DNA of 7,501 nucleotides from an uncultured Nitrososphaerota archaeon (GTDB lineage: Bacteria > Bacillota > Clostridia > Oscillospirales > Ruminococcaceae). Within the stretch, counting starts at the first letter, position 1. Each line of letters begins with the position of its first letter. The position numbers and the translations under genes are program-made. The notes under the pieces are model-generated. The model searched no databases. It was given only the letters and a program-made list of their open reading frames with translations, and was not told the origin of the DNA. Where the stretch lies: positions 1-7,501 of the forward strand of contig CAKXAF010000126.1 in NCBI GenBank assembly GCA_934869045.1, given 5' to 3'. This document shows, piece after piece, positions 5,003 to 7,501 of the stretch.

Positions 5003-5039
5003 TGGGAAAGACCGCAGTTTTGGATAATCACTTTCCAAG

Positions 5040-5066
5040 ATTCCAGCGCGTTTTTTTGGCTGGAAT
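5040..5066. repeat. Perfect 8-bp dyad upstream of the Gfo/Idh-like gene, candidate operator
   Basis: ATTCCAGC (5040-5047) and GCTGGAAT (5059-5066) are perfect inverted half-sites with an 11-base spacer, about two helical turns centre to centre. The dyad covers the position of the -35 region for the candidate -10 at 5071-5076. Extra TTCCA copies occur at 4982-4986 and 5033-5037. The nearby AraC-type regulator (6062-6985) is the obvious candidate to bind here, though AraC proteins more often use direct repeats. Confidence 0.5.
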
Positions 5067-5070
5067 GGAT

Positions 5071-5076
5071 TATGAT
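5071..5076 (+). promoter_or_regulatory. Candidate -10 box for the Gfo/Idh-like gene
   Basis: TATGAT matches the -10 consensus at five of six positions and lies about 50 bases before the start codon. There is no recognisable -35 element 16-18 bases upstream; that segment lies within the 5040-5066 dyad. This suggests an activator-dependent promoter if it is real. Confidence 0.4.
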
Positions 5077-5123
5077 GATGTTGTCCGGATTTAACGGAAT
5101 ACGGTCTGACAGGAGGGATTTTT

Positions 5124-5981
5124 ATGTCTGAAATTCTGAAAATCGGTTTTATTGATTATTTTTTGGATGAGTGGCATGCCAACAACTACCCGGAATTCAT
5201 CCGCAAAGCATCCGGCGGAAAAATGGCCGTGGTATATGCCTACGGCCACATCGATTCCCCGAAAGGCGGGCGGACCACGGAGCAGTGGTGCGCTGACATG
5301 GGGTTGGAACGCTGCCTGACCATCGACGAGGTGGTGGAAAAGAGCGACTGCATCATCGTCCTTTCCCCGGATAACCCGGAAATGCACTGGGAGCTCTGCC
5401 AAAAGCCTCTGCGCTCCGGAAAACGGGTCTATGTAGACAAAACCTTCGCCCCTACCGCCCAGATTGCCCGAGATCTTTTCGCCCTGGCGGAGGAATACCA
5501 CACCCCCATATACTCCTCTTCCGCGCTGCGCTACGCCAAGGAGCTGGCGGACCTTCCGGATAAGGAGGCGGTCTTTATTGACACCTATGGACCCGGCCTT
5601 CCGGAAAACTACCTGGTGCATCAATTTGAACCCTTAGCTCTCATCATGAACACGCCGGCAGAGCGCATCCTGTATACCAAAGCCGGGAACGCCTCCAACT
5701 TTCTCATCACCTTCCAGGGCGGAAAGGCGGCATCCGCTACCTTGTTTGGATGGGACGGCCCCACGCCCTTTGCTGTAACCGTCCGCTACAGCGACGGCAC
5801 ACTGGCAGATATCCCCGACGCCTCCGGGCATTTTGACCGCTTCATCGCGAATATGCTCCGCTTCTTTGAAACGGGAGAAGGCGCTGTCTGCAAGGCGCAG
5901 ACCATCTCTGTAATGGCCATGATCGAAGCTGCCCACAAGGCGGAGGAAGTCCCCGGCCAGTGGGTAGAAATTGACAACTAA
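5124..5981 (+). CDS. Gfo/Idh/MocA-like oxidoreductase, atypical nucleotide-binding loop
   Basis: A 285-residue protein resembling the Gfo/Idh/MocA NAD(P)-dependent dehydrogenases of sugars, inositols and related polyols. Family-like features are the Rossmann beta-alpha order, DCIIVLSPDNPEMHWELCQKPLRSGKRVYVDKTFAP (75-109) matching the usual 'H..la..al..Gk.V..EKP' block with Lys106 at the EKP lysine, and a following SSSALRYA (131-138). It is short for the family (usually about 330-390), and its first loop reads KIGFIDYFLDEWHANNYP instead of the expected GxGxxG/A. Cofactor binding may therefore be altered or lost. The C-terminal domain is correspondingly compact and ends in AHKAEEVPGQWVEI, similar to family C-termini. 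ATG at 5124 is fixed by AGGAGG at 5111-5116 with 7 bases spacing. It precedes the AraC-type gene on the same strand, followed by a canonical Gfo/Idh gene, suggesting a shared pathway. The substrate is unknown. Confidence 0.82.
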   Translation: MSEILKIGFIDYFLDEWHANNYPEFIRKASGGKMAVVYAYGHIDSPKGGRTTEQWCADMGLERCLTIDEVVEKSDCIIVLSPDNPEMHWELCQKPLRSGKRVYVDKTFAPTAQIARDLFALAEEYHTPIYSSSALRYAKELADLPDKEAVFIDTYGPGLPENYLVHQFEPLALIMNTPAERILYTKAGNASNFLITFQGGKAASATLFGWDGPTPFAVTVRYSDGTLADIPDASGHFDRFIANMLRFFETGEGAVCKAQTISVMAMIEAAHKAEEVPGQWVEIDN

Positions 5982-6007
5982 CCCCCAAAAAGATTTCACC
6001 GGCGGCA

Positions 6008-6036
6008 TTGTCTTCCGACAGATTTTCAGGTATAAT
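6008..6036 (+). promoter_or_regulatory. Sigma-A-type promoter for the AraC-family gene
   Basis: TTGTCT (6008-6013, four of six matches to -35) and a perfect TATAAT (6031-6036) are separated by exactly 17 bases. Transcription would begin near 6043, only about 19 bases before the chosen ATG at 6062. This also argues against any start codon upstream of the promoter. Confidence 0.75.
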
Positions 6037-6061
6037 GGGAGACAGAACGGGGGTGACTGCG

Positions 6062-6985
6062 ATGCAGGATGCAGAGCGGTTCGGAAAGGTCTACCATTTC
6101 GATAACAGTATGCCGGAATCCAAGCGGTACGGCTTCATCCGCCTCTATCAGGTCGGAGAGATGCAGTGCAGCGCGGGATACGAGGTGCCAAGGCACGTCC
6201 AATTCTGCTCGGAAATCAGCTATATTGTCTCCGGTACCGGCTCCTTTGAATGCAACGGGGAGACGCAGCGGGTGGAGGAAGGCGACCTGTTTCTGAACCA
6301 GGTGGGTGACAATCATCTCATTCGATCGGATCCCCGGGAGAACCTCCGGTATCTCTATCTGGGTTTTCTGCTGGACGACCGGCTGGATGGCGATTACCAG
6401 GTGCTGAGCCGTTTTTTTGCAGAGCTTGGGCCGGTCCGGCTGCTCAAGGATCACTATGACATCCGCACGCCTCTGCTTCGGCTGGTCAACGAGTTTTACA
6501 CCGGCGGGGCCTGCTCCCAGCTGGCCATTGAAAGCCTGCTCAATGAAGTCCTGGTTCTGGCCTACCGGAATTTTCGGGAAGCGCCGCCGAAAGCATTTCT
6601 TCCGCCAAAAGCGGCGGATACTGCCGGAAATACGGTCTACAGCGCCATCCGTTACATTGAAAACCACGCCGCCGACATCGGCGAGGTCCGGGAGATCGCC
6701 AGCGTCCTGGGCTATTCAGGAAGCTATCTCTCCCATCTGTTCCGGGAACGTACCGGTGAGACTCTGCAAAGCTATCTCACCCGTAAAAAGGTGGAGGCCG
6801 GCATCGAACTGATGAAGAGCGGCCGGTATAACGTCACCCAAATCGCCATGCGCCTGGGCTACGACACGCTCCAGTCCTTCAGCAAGGCGTTCCGGCGGGT
6901 CATGGACGTCCCGCCTACCGAATACCTCCGCCGCCTGCGGGACGACGGGGAAAAAACAACGGAATCCGGCGGGGAAACCCGCTGA
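6062..6985 (+). CDS. AraC family transcriptional regulator with N-terminal cupin domain
   Basis: A 307-residue regulator. The N-terminal part (about 15-170) is a cupin-like ligand-sensing domain with the pattern ISYIVSGTGSFECNGETQRVEEGDLFLNQVGDNHLI (52-87), typical of AraC proteins that sense sugars or related compounds. The C-terminal part (about 192-290) is an HTH_18 domain with two helix-turn-helix units: EIASVLGYSGSYLSHLFRERTG (211-232) and the signature QIAMRLGYDTLQSFSKAFRRVMDVPPTEYL (260-289). A hydrophilic tail ends the protein. ATG at 6062 is preferred: GGGGGTGA (6049-6056) pairs well with the 16S rRNA tail at 5-8 bases spacing and a TATAAT promoter lies just upstream. An in-frame GTG at 6053 is the only other reasonable choice. 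Flanked on the same strand by two Gfo/Idh-type genes, it most likely controls them and perhaps itself. The inducer is unknown. Confidence 0.93.
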   Translation: MQDAERFGKVYHFDNSMPESKRYGFIRLYQVGEMQCSAGYEVPRHVQFCSEISYIVSGTGSFECNGETQRVEEGDLFLNQVGDNHLIRSDPRENLRYLYLGFLLDDRLDGDYQVLSRFFAELGPVRLLKDHYDIRTPLLRLVNEFYTGGACSQLAIESLLNEVLVLAYRNFREAPPKAFLPPKAADTAGNTVYSAIRYIENHAADIGEVREIASVLGYSGSYLSHLFRERTGETLQSYLTRKKVEAGIELMKSGRYNVTQIAMRLGYDTLQSFSKAFRRVMDVPPTEYLRRLRDDGEKTTESGGETR

Positions 6986-7017
6986 ATCATACTTACTGAC
7001 TTTTAGGAGGTTTCCAA

Positions 7018-7501
7018 ATGAGCAAGGTAAAAGTTGCGGTTATTGGCTGCGGAACCATTGCCAACAGCGCTCACATTCCGTCCTACACCAACAACCCGGA
7101 CGCGGAGATCAAGTATTTCTGCGACATCATCCCGGAGCGCGCCCAGGCCGCCGCTGAAAAGTACGGCAGCGGCATCGTTATTGAGGACTATCACGTTGCC
7201 CTCAACGATCCGGAGGTCGAGGCTGTTTCCGTCTGCACCCCCAACCGGATGCACTCTGTAATCGCTATCGATGCACTGCGTGCAGGCAAAAACGTACTCT
7301 GCGAAAAACCCGCCGCCCGGACCTACGCAGAAGCCCTGGAAATGCAGAAGGTGCAGCATGAGACCGGAAAGGTCCTGAACATCGGCGTCGTTAACCGCTT
7401 CAATGACGGCGTCAACGTTATCAAGAACATCATCGACAGCGGTGAGCTGGGAGAGGTCTTCCACGTCTATGCCAGCTTCCGTGCTTACCGTTCGATTCCC
7501 G
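7018..7501 (+). CDS. Gfo/Idh/MocA family oxidoreductase, N-terminal part (3' end outside window)
   Basis: The first 161 residues of a canonical Gfo/Idh/MocA dehydrogenase, open to the window end. The dinucleotide loop VAVIGCGTIANSAHIP (6-21) has the expected GxGxxA pattern. Asp36 ends the second beta strand at the position that in related enzymes contacts the adenosine ribose and favours NAD. The block AVSVCTPNRMHSVIAIDALRAGKNVLCEKPAA (69-100) carries the family EKP motif with Lys97, and LNIGVVNRFNDGV (120-132) begins the domain boundary. The enzymes oxidise a hydroxyl of a sugar, inositol or related compound with NAD(P)+; the substrate is not predictable from this half. ATG at 7018 has a strong AGGAGG (7005-7010) at 7 bases spacing. 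It begins 32 bases after the AraC stop codon with no clear promoter in the gap, so it is likely cotranscribed with the regulator. Unlike the 5124-5981 protein, its cofactor site is intact. Confidence 0.93.
   Translation, partial: MSKVKVAVIGCGTIANSAHIPSYTNNPDAEIKYFCDIIPERAQAAAEKYGSGIVIEDYHVALNDPEVEAVSVCTPNRMHSVIAIDALRAGKNVLCEKPAARTYAEALEMQKVQHETGKVLNIGVVNRFNDGVNVIKNIIDSGELGEVFHVYASFRAYRSIP

Noticed and set aside
4928..5038. Upstream extension of the AAC(3)-like frame by 37 codons
   Set aside because: The extension crosses the extended -10 promoter and has no ribosome binding site, whereas AAGGAG sits correctly before ATG 4924. Family members start near this position.
4109..5131. Long plus-strand open frame (340 codons) opposite the AAC(3)-like gene
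   Set aside because: It is antisense to a gene with full family motifs, has no ribosome binding site, and its product is rich in Arg, Pro, His and Gln with no recognisable domain. It is a GC-driven shadow frame.
6008..6061. TTG start at 6008 for the AraC-family gene
   Set aside because: This TTG is the first part of the -35 box, and the TATAAT -10 box lies within the supposed coding extension. ATG 6062 has a proper ribosome binding site.

Overview
The window reads as chromosomal DNA from a mid-to-high GC Firmicute, most likely a gut-type Clostridia member. This is an inference from strong AGGAGG-type ribosome binding sites, sigma-A-like promoters, a tetrahydrofolate (THF) riboswitch ahead of a folT-type gene, and gene families common in Lachnospiraceae and Oscillospiraceae. 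No rRNA, tRNA, CRISPR array, insertion sequence or phage gene is visible. No intergenic gap exceeds about 200 bases.

Layout. Positions 2-406 (+) hold the C-terminal end of an ABC-F ATPase, which faces a minus-strand block across a shared GC-rich hairpin terminator. The minus-strand block (523-4924) contains, in its own reading direction: an AAC(3)-family N-acetyltransferase; a HAD phosphatase about 53 bases downstream, probably cotranscribed; a stand-alone GNAT acetyltransferase with its own candidate promoter and an unusual pair of hairpins; a folate-family ECF transporter S component (FolT); and a 405-residue fusion of a Cof-type HAD phosphatase with a GNAT domain. The FolT gene is preceded by a clear sigma-A promoter, a THF riboswitch and a hairpin that pairs with the gene's Shine-Dalgarno sequence.

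A divergent intergenic region (about 4928-5123) with two inverted repeats separates this block from a plus-strand block. The latter holds an atypical Gfo/Idh/MocA-like oxidoreductase (5124-5981), an AraC-family regulator with its own near-consensus promoter (6062-6985), and the N-terminal half of a canonical Gfo/Idh/MocA dehydrogenase that runs off the window (7018-7501). These three look like a locally regulated sugar, inositol or related polyol catabolic locus. The substrate cannot be read from the sequence.

The best supported regulatory element is the THF riboswitch, an established class. The less ordinary items are the HAD-GNAT fusion, a terminator lying directly against the ribosome binding site of that fusion gene, the Gfo/Idh-like protein lacking the usual glycine-rich dinucleotide loop, and several dyads overlapping promoters. 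I did not see convincing evidence for an entirely new system.
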